Part shown: positions 9,036 to 18,028 of the stretch, piece after piece
Layout of the letters: each line of letters opens with the position of its first letter
How positions within the stretch are numbered: the stretch's first letter is position 1
Origin: Pygmaiobacter massiliensis
Lineage (GTDB): Bacteria; Bacillota; Clostridia; Oscillospirales; Ruminococcaceae
Length of the DNA stretch: 64,000 nt
NCBI RefSeq assembly: GCF_900199435.1
Contig: NZ_OAML01000003.1
Coordinates: 1,381,166-1,445,165, forward strand
Direction: 5' to 3'
Made by a program: the position numbers and the translations under genes
Notes under the pieces: model-generated
The model's database searches: none
Told to the model about the DNA's origin: nothing
What the model saw: only the letters and a program-made list of their open reading frames with translations

Positions 9036-9080
9036 CTCATAACCCGAAGGTCGTCAGTTCAAATCTGGCTCCCGCAACCA
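9036..9080 (+). other. 3' fragment of an initiator tRNA-fMet gene, probable attachment site
   Basis: The sequence runs from the anticodon loop (CTCATAA) through CCCGA, the variable segment, a T-arm with stem GTCAG/CTGGC around TTCAAAT, and the acceptor end TCCCGCA-A-CCA. The three-C half of the anticodon stem and A at position 72 are marks of the initiator tRNA. The matching 5' half (TCGGG and upstream) is absent; the flanking TAATT does not pair. A lone 3' tRNA half in tRNA orientation is what tyrosine integrases leave at the far end of an integrated element, so the element should lie to the left and continue beyond the window. Confidence 0.8.
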
Positions 9081-9084
9081 TTTA

Positions 9085-9125
9085 AAAAGTGGCTTGAACG
9101 TAATGTTTAAGCCACTTTTACTTTT
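9085..9125 (+). terminator. Terminator after the tRNA fragment
   Basis: An 11-bp perfect stem (AAAAGTGGCTT / AAGCCACTTTT) with a 13-nt loop is followed by ACTTTTTATAT. It lies 4 nt after the CCA end of the tRNA fragment and is probably the original terminator of the tRNA gene. Bases 9126-9255 are AT-rich and show no gene. Confidence 0.75.
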
Positions 9126-9255
9126 TATATAAGTAAAAGATTTACACAAGTTTAGATAATATACAGGATACTATTTGCGCATAAGAAGAATGTCGCTACA
9201 AATAAGAAAAATTTTATAAGCATAAAAGCAGATACACTTTCCTAAGAGCATACGC

Positions 9256-9290
9256 AAGCGGCCGCCCAGTTATCGGGCGGCCGCTTTTTT
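9256..9290 (+). terminator. GC-rich intrinsic terminator
   Basis: A 12-bp perfect stem (AAGCGGCCGCCC / GGGCGGCCGCTT), a 7-nt loop and TTTTTT on the plus strand. No plus-strand gene now ends just upstream, so it may have served a gene at the tRNA locus before integration. On the minus strand it follows asnB but has no U-run. Confidence 0.8.
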
Positions 9291-9325
9291 ATAACAGTAA
9301 AAAGGACTATAGCTAATCGAAAAAC

Positions 9326-10915
9326 TTACATGCCGCTGGTGCCGTAGTTTGCCAGCACACGGGCGCTGGGGTCATTTACGTTGCAGCCTTCCCAGTCCTT
9401 ATTGGGCATCCAGAAATCTGCCACCATTTTGGCCATGCCAGGGTAGGCAGATTCAAAAATCTCACGATACATCAGCGACTCTTTGGTAAAAGGCTTGGCA
9501 TGATAGGCATATTTTTCTGCGCATGCTTTCCATTCTTCGTCGGTATAGCGTTCTTCCGCAGCGGCTTTTAGATCATCTACCAACGAATGGCCAACCGCAT
9601 CGCTAAAAGCGGCTTTTTCTCGCATCAAAATATCCTCCGGCAGCAGTGCATCTTTTTCAAAAGCATGGCGCAGCAGAAATTTTCCTTTGCCATAGGTGTT
9701 CAGTTTCTTTTTCGGATCGATAGACATCACATACGCTACAAAATCCAAATCTCCAAAGGGGACCCGGCCCTCGATGGAGTTGCCACTGATGCAGCGGTCT
9801 GCACGCAGAACGTCGTACATATAAAGCTCACGCACACGCTTAGCAGCCTCCTGCTGGAAAGCTTCCGCCGAAGGGGCAAAGTCGGTGTATTTATAGCCAA
9901 ACAGCTCATCGGAGATTTCGCCGGTCATTAGCACTCGAATATCAGTCGTCTCATGGATGGCTTTGCAGACCAGATACATACCCATGCTGGCGCGAATGGT
10001 AGTAATATCATAAGTTTCCAGCAGGCGAACGACAGTAGGTAAAGCCGTTAATACGTCTTGCTTGGTGATAATTACTTCGGTATGGTCACTGCCGATGAAG
10101 TCAGCTACTTCTTTTGCATATTTCAGGTCAATAGCGTCGGTTTCCATACCAATGGCAAAGGTGCGAATGGGCTTATTGGGCATCAGCTTCTGCGCAACAG
10201 CGCACACGAGAGAAGAATCGAGACCACCGGAGAGCAAAAAGCCCAAGGGTGCATCAGCATCCAGCCGCTTTTCAATACCTTTTACCAATTTATCGTGAAT
10301 TTGAGTACAAACAGACTCTAAATCCTCGTCGGTGTAAGCGGCAACGGCGGTCATGTCTCGATAGCAGATAAACTGACCATCTTTGTAATAATGGCCAGGA
10401 GGAAAAGGCATAATGTCGTGGCAGTTTGCCACAAGTGCTTTGGCTTCACTTGCGAAAGCGATGGCGCCATCTTTGGTATAGCCGTAAAATAACGGCCGAA
10501 TACCAATAGGGTCTCGAGCGGCGATGACGGTGCCTGATTTTGCATCATATAAAATCAGAGCATATTCCGCGTCCAGCTTTGCAAACATCTCAACGCCATA
10601 TTCTTGCCACAGCGGCAAAAGCAACTCGCAGTCACTTTCCGAAACAAAGGTATAGCCTTTCGTGGCCAGCTGCTGCTTTAAAGAGCGAAAGCCATATAAT
10701 TCGCCGTTGCAAACGACTGCGGACTCGCCGTCTGTAAACGGCTGCATCCCCTCGGGAGAAAGGCCCATGATAGCGAGCCGGGCAAAGCCCAGCCAGGCAC
10801 CTTTGGTCTCTAGCACCTCGGTCATATCCGGGCCTCGGCTCTCAACCGCAGCAAACTGGGCAAGAATCTGCTCTTTTGTAATTTCTTTCGTGGTAAAGCC
10901 AATAATCGAACACAT
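9326..10915 (-). CDS. asnB: Asparagine synthase (glutamine-hydrolysing)
   Basis: A 529-residue two-domain enzyme that makes asparagine from aspartate, ATP and glutamine. Cys2 (MCSIIG) becomes the N-terminal glutaminase nucleophile after Met removal, and SRGPD near residue 27 and CNGELYG near residue 70 bind glutamine. The synthetase domain carries the PP-loop SGGLDSS at residues 229-235. The length is close to the bacterial norm of about 550. It is preceded by a complete T-box leader with an asparagine specifier, which confirms the product and predicts induction when tRNA-Asn is uncharged. Confidence 0.95.
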   Translation of the reverse strand: MCSIIGFTTKEITKEQILAQFAAVESRGPDMTEVLETKGAWLGFARLAIMGLSPEGMQPFTDGESAVVCNGELYGFRSLKQQLATKGYTFVSESDCELLLPLWQEYGVEMFAKLDAEYALILYDAKSGTVIAARDPIGIRPLFYGYTKDGAIAFASEAKALVANCHDIMPFPPGHYYKDGQFICYRDMTAVAAYTDEDLESVCTQIHDKLVKGIEKRLDADAPLGFLLSGGLDSSLVCAVAQKLMPNKPIRTFAIGMETDAIDLKYAKEVADFIGSDHTEVIITKQDVLTALPTVVRLLETYDITTIRASMGMYLVCKAIHETTDIRVLMTGEISDELFGYKYTDFAPSAEAFQQEAAKRVRELYMYDVLRADRCISGNSIEGRVPFGDLDFVAYVMSIDPKKKLNTYGKGKFLLRHAFEKDALLPEDILMREKAAFSDAVGHSLVDDLKAAAEERYTDEEWKACAEKYAYHAKPFTKESLMYREIFESAYPGMAKMVADFWMPNKDWEGCNVNDPSARVLANYGTSGM

Positions 10916-10965
10916 AATTTTCTACCTCCAACAGTAAATCGAGATGGTTGCTGCAAAAAACGCAA

Positions 10966-11257
10966 CAAAAAAACGTCTACTCCGTTCCAAAAGTCTCACT
11001 TTGAGAACTTTAGGACGAATAGACGCAATCCGTGGTGCCACCTAACTTACCGTTTCCGGTCACTTTCACAGCCTGACAGCTGCTATCGGCTTAACGCGCC
11101 GAATACGAATCACCTACTTCCTCAAAGGGTTCGGCTCATAGCTCAGGAGTGTTCGTTCGCCGCCTGTCTACCGTCGGTTTCACACTATCACCGACTCACT
11201 GAAAGTGACCTTTGCGGGTACTTTTCTCCATCATTGCTTTTGGCAATATAGATTTGA
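10966..11257 (-). promoter_or_regulatory. T-box leader (tRNA-Asn sensing) of asnB
   Basis: Read on the minus strand, the leader holds the T-box core AGGTGGCACCACGG (11043-11030) that pairs with the tRNA acceptor end. A terminator stem around CGTCTA/TAGACG ends in seven T (10973-10967). In Stem I the basal helix GGAG (11229-11226) pairs with CTCC (11149-11146); the triplet just before it, AAC at 11153-11151 followed by A, is the expected specifier for asparagine. Uncharged tRNA-Asn should favour the antiterminator. Confidence 0.9.
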
Positions 11258-11264
11258 TGGTCGT

Positions 11265-11294
11265 ATTCTACCACCGTCGGCGCAATGCTGTCAA
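11265..11294 (-). promoter_or_regulatory. Promoter of the asnB T-box transcript
   Basis: On the minus strand TTGACA (11294-11289) and TAGAAT (11270-11265) are separated by 18 nt. This places transcription start near 11257, directly before Stem I of the T-box. Confidence 0.8.
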
Positions 11295-11601
11295 CTGTTT
11301 TTTTACGCGTTCTATAAAACTCACAAACAAATATCAAATATTTTTCGGATTTTTGAAGCCTCATAAGAAGGTGCGCCAAGACGTGTGAATAAGCAATAAA
11401 TGCTCGCTGCAGTGGTGAGGCGGTTTTGGTGTGCACGAGATACCGGACACCTTCTATAATTCTTATCGTTTATAGCATGAAAACAAAATGGCCAATTTTA
11501 GACACTTTACTTTCTTTTTACCGCTTTTTGTCATAGGGCTGGTGTTTGTGGTTTTCAATTATTGTTACAATCAAAACACAGAAAACGAAAGGCGGACTGA
11601 G

Positions 11602-12063
11602 ATGCAAGCGCAAACATTCTATACCGTAAAAGGTGTTTTGCCCAAGGGTTTTGTGGGCCACATTGCTTATAGCACCGTTTTGCCGAAAGCATTAACAGGT
11701 GTACAGCTGAAATTTGTATTTGATAAAAAGAATTTGATGGAGAGCCAAGAAGATTTTCGCGATGAGTGCGAGCAAACACTTGCCGCCCAGGCGCCGCAGC
11801 TTGTGCCAACGAAAGAGCTCCTCGACCATTTTTGTGCATCGGCAAAAACAGAGATTAACGTGTCGGTCTTTTTTGACGATTACTGCGCAGGCTCGGCACA
11901 CCGCAACAGTGCAGAAAAAGAATTTTTTATCACGCCTACGGCGGCGAGCGAAGGATTTACCCCTTGCCAGCCCTGCGGTGTGGCGCGGGTCGTTCTCCAT
12001 GTGCTGAATGTGCTGAACGATGAAACGGCGTATACCCTGACCATGGAGGAATACAAGCAATGA
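11602..12063 (+). CDS. Hypothetical protein, first gene of the organophosphate-type ABC operon
   Basis: I do not recognise this family with confidence. The ATG at 11602 (MQAQTFYTVKGVLP, 153 residues) has AAAGGCGG suitably placed. The frame is also open back to an ATG at 11488, which would add a hydrophobic N-terminal helix but has no ribosome binding site; a TATAAT at 11454-11459 allows either. Two CxxC-like cysteines (PCQPCG) lie near the C-terminus. It overlaps the PHP gene by four bases (ATGA), so its job is tied to that operon. Confidence 0.65.
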   Translation: MQAQTFYTVKGVLPKGFVGHIAYSTVLPKALTGVQLKFVFDKKNLMESQEDFRDECEQTLAAQAPQLVPTKELLDHFCASAKTEINVSVFFDDYCAGSAHRNSAEKEFFITPTAASEGFTPCQPCGVARVVLHVLNVLNDETAYTLTMEEYKQ

Positions 12064-13001
12064 AATATATTCGCGCAGAGCTGCACAACCATACCACCCA
12101 CTCTGACGGGCAGCTGCGAGTAGAACAGCTGCTTGCGTACGCCGCCGAAAACAAGTTTGAAACTTTGGCATTAACAGACCACAACACCGTTTCGGCCCAT
12201 AGGCCTGCGTTTGATTTGGCCCAAAAGGAGTATCCGCAGCTTAGCCTTGTTCCGGGGGTAGAGATTACCACTTTTTACGGTCATATTCTTGCACTCGGCC
12301 TGCGCAGGATGGTGGATTTGACCCGCCTGGACCCCGCAGCACCCGACCCCTTTTTGCAGACGCTGCATGATGCCGGGGCGGTTGCCGTTGGGCTGGCACA
12401 TCCGTTTTGCCTTGGACACCCAATCTCCGAAGGCTGCCGGATGAACCTGCAGGAGTATAACTGGGAACTGATTAATTATATTGAGGTAGCAAATACCTCT
12501 GGCCCGGACGCGGTGCTGGGCAATGCGCAAGCCCTCGCATTGTGGGAAAGCCTTGTTCTGCAAGGGCACCGGCTTGCGGCGGTCAGCGGCAAAGACCTGC
12601 ACCAACTGCCTACGCCCCAAAACGTTTTTGTCACCTACTGCATCAGCCCGGAGGGAGCCGAGGGCACTCGGGCAGAGCGTGTGTTGCAGGCGATTCTTGC
12701 CCAGCAAACGATAGTGACAAAGGGTCCGCTGTTTTGCACGCAAGCAGAAGATGGCAGCATCACTGTCACTTTTGCCCCCGCTGCACTGCCCTTGCCGAAA
12801 ACTGCTTTTTTGCTTGTGATACAGCAAAGCGACGGAGAAAGCATAACTTATGAAACCGACCTTTGCACCCCGCTAAAGCATACCCTGGCTGAGAGTGTAA
12901 CAAGCGCCGTGATAAAGTTGTACCAAAATAGCTGTACTTATGAAAATCTGCTCGCTGTGGGAGCCCCGGTTTACTGTGAAAAGGGGGAAGCACAACGATG
13001 A
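12060..13001 (+). CDS. PHP-domain metallohydrolase (CehA/McbA type)
   Basis: A 313-residue protein whose first 200 residues form a PHP metal-dependent phosphoesterase fold. HNHTTHSDG (residues 9-17), the ALTDHN segment and further His residues (LAHPFCLGHP, VSGKDLH) supply the metal ligands. Relatives hydrolyse phosphodiesters or, in CehA, a carbamate. There is no signal peptide, so it acts in the cytoplasm. GGAGG lies 10 nt before the ATG. It overlaps the upstream hypothetical gene and the downstream permease by four bases each, which implies co-expression with the importer. Probable role: cleaving the imported ester. Confidence 0.8.
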   Translation: MKYIRAELHNHTTHSDGQLRVEQLLAYAAENKFETLALTDHNTVSAHRPAFDLAQKEYPQLSLVPGVEITTFYGHILALGLRRMVDLTRLDPAAPDPFLQTLHDAGAVAVGLAHPFCLGHPISEGCRMNLQEYNWELINYIEVANTSGPDAVLGNAQALALWESLVLQGHRLAAVSGKDLHQLPTPQNVFVTYCISPEGAEGTRAERVLQAILAQQTIVTKGPLFCTQAEDGSITVTFAPAALPLPKTAFLLVIQQSDGESITYETDLCTPLKHTLAESVTSAVIKLYQNSCTYENLLAVGAPVYCEKGEAQR

Positions 13002-13819
13002 AACGTTTGTATTACACGCTCGGCAAAAACAAGTTTTGGGAGTACCTGCTTTGCGCTGCATTCTTGCTGATTTTCTACGGCCCACTGGTCAACATGGTGC
13101 TGGTTTCTTTTGCAGAAAAATACGAGTACCCCAACGTAGTACCGGCCACTTACGGGTTTAAGTGGTGGAACTACGTCTTTTCTAACGGCAAGTTGGTAGA
13201 GTCGATTCTGGTTTCGCTGGCACTGGCGGTGGTGGTAACGCTGCTTTCTCTGGTGGTATGTTTGCCGGCAGCTTATGCACTTGCCCGGTATGATTTTAAA
13301 GGCCGCAGCCTTGTGCGACTGAGCTTTTTGTTCACCAATGCTTTTCCCAAAATGGGCATTTATACGGCAATGGCAGTTATCTTTTACAAGATTGGTCTGA
13401 TGGGCACATTTTTCGGTGTCGTGCTGGTGCACATTGTAAACACGATGATGTTTATGGTGTGGATTCCGAGCGGATCTTTCCGCACGGTGCACATCCAGCA
13501 GGAAGAAAGTGCGCGTGATGTTGGAGCCTCTGCGCTGCGCACTTTTTTTATGATTACGCTGCCCATGGCAAAGCCGGGCATTATTGTAGCGGCGCTTTAC
13601 ACTTTCCTCGGTTCGATGGAAGAAGCTCAGGGCTCTTTGCTGATTGGCTTGCCTAATGTACATACCATGCCCAGCGAGTTGTACGGCATTATCATGTCTT
13701 TTCCGGATACGGCAGGTGCGGTGTTTGCGATTGTGCTGTTGGTGCCATCGGTGGTGCTGATGATTGTATTTCGCAAATACCTCAGTGCAAGTGCTTTGTC
13801 CAATGGTCTTAAAATGTAA
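12998..13819 (+). CDS. ABC importer permease (PhnV/PotC-like)
   Basis: A 273-residue inner-membrane permease with six predicted helices and the EAA loop SARDVGASALRTFF-MITLP near residue 168 that contacts the ATPase. It resembles the permeases of 2-aminoethylphosphonate and spermidine importers. It pairs with the second permease at 16181. The start ATG overlaps the PHP gene stop. Confidence 0.85.
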   Translation: MKRLYYTLGKNKFWEYLLCAAFLLIFYGPLVNMVLVSFAEKYEYPNVVPATYGFKWWNYVFSNGKLVESILVSLALAVVVTLLSLVVCLPAAYALARYDFKGRSLVRLSFLFTNAFPKMGIYTAMAVIFYKIGLMGTFFGVVLVHIVNTMMFMVWIPSGSFRTVHIQQEESARDVGASALRTFFMITLPMAKPGIIVAALYTFLGSMEEAQGSLLIGLPNVHTMPSELYGIIMSFPDTAGAVFAIVLLVPSVVLMIVFRKYLSASALSNGLKM

Positions 13820-13873
13820 CAGAACTTTTTCGTATTGTGTATGCCGTACAGTGCGGCAGAATGGAGCATATTG

Positions 13874-14842
13874 ATGAAGAACAATTCCCCGGTAAAACTG
13901 GCTATCTCTGGCCTTACAAAAAAATTCAGCGCAAACGAAGGTGTTGCAAATATCAACCTGGAAGTACACCAAAACGAGCTGCTTACCCTGCTGGGACCTT
14001 CCGGCTGTGGCAAAACCACGATTTTGCGCGCCATTGGCGGATTCAATAAAATCGACAGCGGTAAAATTGTGCTGGACGGCAAAGAAATTCAAAACCTTGC
14101 GCCGGAACAACGCCCTACGGGAATGGTGTTTCAAAGCTACAATCTGTGGCCACACATGACCGTTTATGAAAATATGGCCTTTGGCTTAAAGCTGCGCAAA
14201 GAGCCGAAAGAAAAAATGCAGGAAGAAATTCGTGCCATGTTGCAGCTGGTGAATATGAGCGGCAGCGAAAAAAAGTACCCTGCACAGCTGTCTGGCGGGC
14301 AGCAGCAGCGCATTGCCATTGCTCGTGCGCTGGTACTCAAGCCATCTTTATTACTGCTGGACGAGCCTTTTTCTGCGCTGGATGCAAAGATACGCGGCCA
14401 GATGCGAGAAGAGCTGAAGCGCATCCAGAACGAGGCAGGCCTTACCGTGTTGTTCGTTACCCATGATCAAGAAGAAGCAATGGCCGTTTCTGACCGAATT
14501 GCGGTGATGCACCAGGGAAATATTGAACAACTGGCGGTACCGACAGAAATTTATAACGCCCCGGCGAGCCGCTTTGTTGCAGGCTTTATCGGAGAAATGA
14601 ATTTTATCTCTCACGGCAGCGAAACACTTGCTGTGCGCCCGGAAGATATCTCTATTACCAGCGGCGGCGCCGGAGGAAACGGTGAGATTGAAAATATTAT
14701 GTTGCTGGGGCACTACGCGCAAATCTTTTTGCGGGCCGCCAGCGGAGAAACGCTGAAGGTGTTTTTGCCCAAAGAGCGTCTGGCTGATTTTACCCAAGGG
14801 CAGCGGGTGCATTACACCATCACCCGGCAGACTGTTTTTTAA
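13874..14842 (+). CDS. ABC importer ATP-binding protein
   Basis: A 322-residue ATPase with Walker A GPSGCGKT (residues 41-48), signature LSGGQQQR, Walker B LLLLDEPFSALD and a C-terminal TOBE-like regulatory domain (LAVRPEDISI onwards), as in spermidine, iron and phosphonate importers. I chose the ATG at 13874 because GGAG lies 7 nt upstream; the frame is open 13 codons further without such a site. It energises the permeases at 12998 and 16181. Confidence 0.92.
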   Translation: MKNNSPVKLAISGLTKKFSANEGVANINLEVHQNELLTLLGPSGCGKTTILRAIGGFNKIDSGKIVLDGKEIQNLAPEQRPTGMVFQSYNLWPHMTVYENMAFGLKLRKEPKEKMQEEIRAMLQLVNMSGSEKKYPAQLSGGQQQRIAIARALVLKPSLLLLDEPFSALDAKIRGQMREELKRIQNEAGLTVLFVTHDQEEAMAVSDRIAVMHQGNIEQLAVPTEIYNAPASRFVAGFIGEMNFISHGSETLAVRPEDISITSGGAGGNGEIENIMLLGHYAQIFLRAASGETLKVFLPKERLADFTQGQRVHYTITRQTVF

Positions 14843-14906
14843 CCGATTCTCTCCTTGTTGAGTGAATAAATTTTTCTAAATTCAAGAAAAGAAAGAGGAA
14901 CCATCC

Positions 14907-16130
14907 ATGAAAAAACGCAATCTTTTGGCTAAAAAGTGCGGTGCGGCAATGCTGGCGGCAGCGCTCGGCCTCTCGATGACTGCCTGTGGCTCTACCGCAA
15001 CCGGCGGCACTGCTTCGGCGGGCGCAGCTTCTCAGTCTGGTGCAGCACAGGTGCCCACAGTCACCATCTGGGGCCATGGCGGGCAAGAAGTGCGCGATGC
15101 GCTGCAGGCAGTCGCGGATGCGCATAATGCGGATGCCAACTATAACACAAAAGCTCGTGTTGAAATTCAGTTTGTCGTATCCGGTACGAGCGAGCAAAGC
15201 CTGCCCGACCGCTTGGCGGCAGCTTACGCAGCAGGGGAAACCGATACCGATTTTGATCTGATTGCGCTGGATGACAGCGGCATCTCTTCGATTCTGGCAC
15301 AGACTGCTCCTGATTTTTTTATCCCAATCGACACTTCTAAAATCCCGAATTATGAGAATGTGATTTTTAAAGAAAACGTGGTGGGCGATACCTTTGTGCC
15401 GTACCGCGGCACGGCGGTGTATCTCGCTTATAACTCAGAAACTGTCCCGAATCCGCCCAAGACGGAAGAGGAACTGTATGCATGGATTAAAGAGAATCCG
15501 GGCCGATTTACTTATTGTGACCCGTCCACCGGTGGCAGCGGCACCAGCTTTGTAGCGAACACCGTGTACAATCAGCTGCCCGCCGAGGCAGCTACCAGCG
15601 CTGACCTGAAGTGGAAAGACGAACACACGGCAGAGTGGGATAGCGCTTTCGCCCTGCTTGAAGAGCTGCACCCGTACCTTTACCAGACCGCGGGCAAGGT
15701 GCAGTACCCGATGAAAAATGCCGGCGCGCTGGACTTGCTGGCAACCAAGCAGATTGATATGACCCCTGCTTTTGTAAATATGGTGCTTAGCCAAAAAGCC
15801 ATGGGCACCATGCCGGAATCCATCAAACTTACCCAGATTGAGCCTTCTTTTATGGGCGCACTGGCCGGGTTCTGCATCCCTACCATCGCAAAAGATAAAG
15901 AAGCTGCACTTTCCGTTATTGATTATTTTCTCAGCTATGAGGCACAGTCTCTGGGCTGGAATACGATGTATGCTTCGCCTGTTGTGGACTCCGCTAAGCT
16001 TGAGAATCTGGATAATGCTGATTGGCTGGCAGAAACTGATATGAAAAGCCTGCGCTACTTTTCGATTGGCTCTATGATGGTGGATTTGCGCACACGCTGG
16101 GCAGAACAGATTTCTCCGCTGGCAAAATAA
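14907..16130 (+). CDS. ABC importer substrate-binding lipoprotein
   Basis: A 407-residue extracellular binding protein. The signal peptide ends in a lipobox (LSMTAC, Cys near residue 27) and is followed by a Ser/Ala/Gly-rich linker, then two lobes starting VTIWGHGG. The pattern (type-1 binding protein with a YASPVV segment near the end) fits iron, phosphonate and polyamine-type systems. The ligand is unknown; the PHP and phosphatase genes of the operon suggest an organophosphate. Confidence 0.88.
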   Translation: MKKRNLLAKKCGAAMLAAALGLSMTACGSTATGGTASAGAASQSGAAQVPTVTIWGHGGQEVRDALQAVADAHNADANYNTKARVEIQFVVSGTSEQSLPDRLAAAYAAGETDTDFDLIALDDSGISSILAQTAPDFFIPIDTSKIPNYENVIFKENVVGDTFVPYRGTAVYLAYNSETVPNPPKTEEELYAWIKENPGRFTYCDPSTGGSGTSFVANTVYNQLPAEAATSADLKWKDEHTAEWDSAFALLEELHPYLYQTAGKVQYPMKNAGALDLLATKQIDMTPAFVNMVLSQKAMGTMPESIKLTQIEPSFMGALAGFCIPTIAKDKEAALSVIDYFLSYEAQSLGWNTMYASPVVDSAKLENLDNADWLAETDMKSLRYFSIGSMMVDLRTRWAEQISPLAK

Positions 16131-16180
16131 GCACAGGCACGCCTGGCGCATTTGCCAGCACAGAAAGGTGACAATCTTTT

Positions 16181-17122
16181 ATGACACAACAAAAACAGCA
16201 TAAATGGCTGCCTTACATTATGGTGCTGCCGGCATTTTCAATCATGCTCTGCGTCGTGGTTTTGCCGGTAATTAACACAGTGGTCAAATCCTTCTGCACC
16301 ACAGACGGCGCGTTTACGCTAGATAATTACCTTTATTTTTTTAAAAGCAGAGAAAGTTTTGAAAGCTTTGTATTTACTCTTGTAGTTTCACTTTCGGTGA
16401 TGGCGCTTAGCGTGGTGCTCAGCTTTTTGCTCGCACTTTACCTCCGGTTTTCAAAAGGGCCAGTCAGCAGGCTGCTTGGCAAATTATATCTGCTGCCGCG
16501 CTTTATGCCGGGCATTGCCGCTGTGTATGCGGTGATGAATGTGATTAAAGATGCGGGACTGATTCACCGCATTTTGCTCGCTTTTGGCATACAGTATCAA
16601 CCCGGGCTTATATATGATATTAAAGGAATCATTCTGTGCAACCTGTGGTTTTCGGTGCCTTTCTCGGCCATGCTGCTCAGCGCGGCGCTATCCAGCGTAA
16701 ACGATTCTTACATTGAGAGCGCCCGCGACTGCGGCTGCTCGGCCTGGAATATTCTAAAAACCATCATTCTGCCCCTTACTTACAAAGACATCATCGTCAG
16801 CGCTACTTTTATTTTGATGGGACAGATTGGCTCGTTTACCATTCCGTACCTGACCGGCCCGAATAATCCGAAAATGCTGGGTATTCTTTTATACCAGCAA
16901 ACAAGCACCTACATGGACTACCAAAGAGCGGCTGCACTTTCGGTGCTGATGTTCCTCATTTGCCTTGGTGGAGCAGTGGTATATATTCGCGCAAATATGC
17001 GTGAAGATGTGTGGGAAAACACCAGCCTGCACACGGCGAAAAAGAAAATCTCGCGCCGCACTGCACAAGGCACCCGCTGGGGGGCGCTGACCAAATCGAA
17101 AGTAGGAGAAAGCCATGTCTAA
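16181..17122 (+). CDS. ABC importer permease (PhnU/PotB-like)
   Basis: A 313-residue permease with about six helices and an EAA loop at ESARDCGCSAWNILKTIILP. It is the partner of the permease at 12998. Separation of the two permeases by the ATPase and binding protein is unusual for importers but the frames are all intact. The Lys/Arg-rich tail after residue 280 is cytoplasmic. AAAGGTG lies upstream of the ATG. Confidence 0.85.
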   Translation: MTQQKQHKWLPYIMVLPAFSIMLCVVVLPVINTVVKSFCTTDGAFTLDNYLYFFKSRESFESFVFTLVVSLSVMALSVVLSFLLALYLRFSKGPVSRLLGKLYLLPRFMPGIAAVYAVMNVIKDAGLIHRILLAFGIQYQPGLIYDIKGIILCNLWFSVPFSAMLLSAALSSVNDSYIESARDCGCSAWNILKTIILPLTYKDIIVSATFILMGQIGSFTIPYLTGPNNPKMLGILLYQQTSTYMDYQRAAALSVLMFLICLGGAVVYIRANMREDVWENTSLHTAKKKISRRTAQGTRWGALTKSKVGESHV

Positions 17123-17858
17123 ATTTATTTGCAGTTCGCAGCCTTTGCCTCTTTGCGGCACCCGCAATACACGAGACCTCGGCGGATACCCCGCTGCCGA
17201 TGGTGCCGTGACCAAAACACATCGCTTTTTGCGCTCAGATGGGCTTGCTGCGCTTACTCAGGCCGATATTGAATTTTTGCTGGCGTATGGCGTGGGCTGT
17301 GTGGTTGACCTGCGCAGCGAAAAAGAGCGGGCCGAAGAACCCAGCCCCGAGGCACTGTTGCAACAGGTAAGCTACTATTCTTTCCCCATGCTGGACAAAG
17401 CAGCCTCGAGCGGCTTTACGAAAGACATGCCCCCCAGCATGGGCGAAGTGTATGTGGAATTGCTACAATACAGTGCGCAAAAATTGTTGAAAGTGCTTAA
17501 AACTTTTGCGGCCCACAGCGACCAAACCGTTTTGTTTCATTGCTCTGCGGGCAAAGACCGCACCGGGGTGGTGGCGATGTTGCTGCTTTTACTTGCCGGG
17601 GTGCCGCGCGAGCAAATTATAGCCGATTATAGCACCAGCCAAAAAAATATGCAGCAGATTTTTGAGCAAAAACAACAGCGTATGCTGCAAAACCATGGGA
17701 TTGTGATTCCGGATGCCGTGTTCTCGTCAGCCCCCTGCGAGATTGAAAAGGCACTTGATTTTATTGCAAATACCTATGGCACAGCAGAAAGCTACCTGCT
17801 ACACGCTGGTGCAGAGGATGCCCTGATTTCAATGCTACGTCATCGGTTGCTTACATAA
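17115..17858 (+). CDS. Tyrosine/lipid phosphatase-type protein (Y_phosphatase3)
   Basis: A 247-residue cysteine phosphatase. The P-loop HCSAGKDRTG (residues 142-151) has nucleophile Cys143 and Arg149; the N-terminal TRNTRDLGGYP and the VVDLRSEKER general-acid region are family marks. Relatives dephosphorylate protein tyrosine, phosphoinositides or small phosphoesters. It overlaps the permease gene by 8 bases and is the last gene of the ABC operon, so it probably removes phosphate from the imported substrate or its hydrolysis product. Confidence 0.88.
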   Translation: MSKFICSSQPLPLCGTRNTRDLGGYPAADGAVTKTHRFLRSDGLAALTQADIEFLLAYGVGCVVDLRSEKERAEEPSPEALLQQVSYYSFPMLDKAASSGFTKDMPPSMGEVYVELLQYSAQKLLKVLKTFAAHSDQTVLFHCSAGKDRTGVVAMLLLLLAGVPREQIIADYSTSQKNMQQIFEQKQQRMLQNHGIVIPDAVFSSAPCEIEKALDFIANTYGTAESYLLHAGAEDALISMLRHRLLT

Positions 17859-17922
17859 AGGCGCAGGTTAAAGAATACCAGAAAAAGCAAGCCGCCCGTT
17901 TCTCATAAATGGTTTGTAATAC

Positions 17923-17952
17923 AAAAAGAGGAGACTTTCGTCTCCTCTTTTT
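17923..17952 (+). terminator. Terminator of the ABC operon
   Basis: A 13-bp perfect stem (AAAAAGAGGAGAC / GTCTCCTCTTTTT) with a TTTC-type 4-nt loop. The A and T arms make it work in both directions, suiting the convergent anti-sigma gene at 18029. Confidence 0.9.
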
Positions 17953-18028
17953 TGGTGCCCATAAAGAAAGCGGGGGTAAGCGCACAAAGTGAATTGTCCG
18001 CAGACTTACCCATGCTTCGCAGCAAAGT

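Noticed and set aside
8828-9040. A 70-codon minus-strand frame overlapping the tRNA fragment
   Set aside because: AT-rich sequence with low-quality protein text, overlapping a terminator and part of the tRNA anticodon loop.
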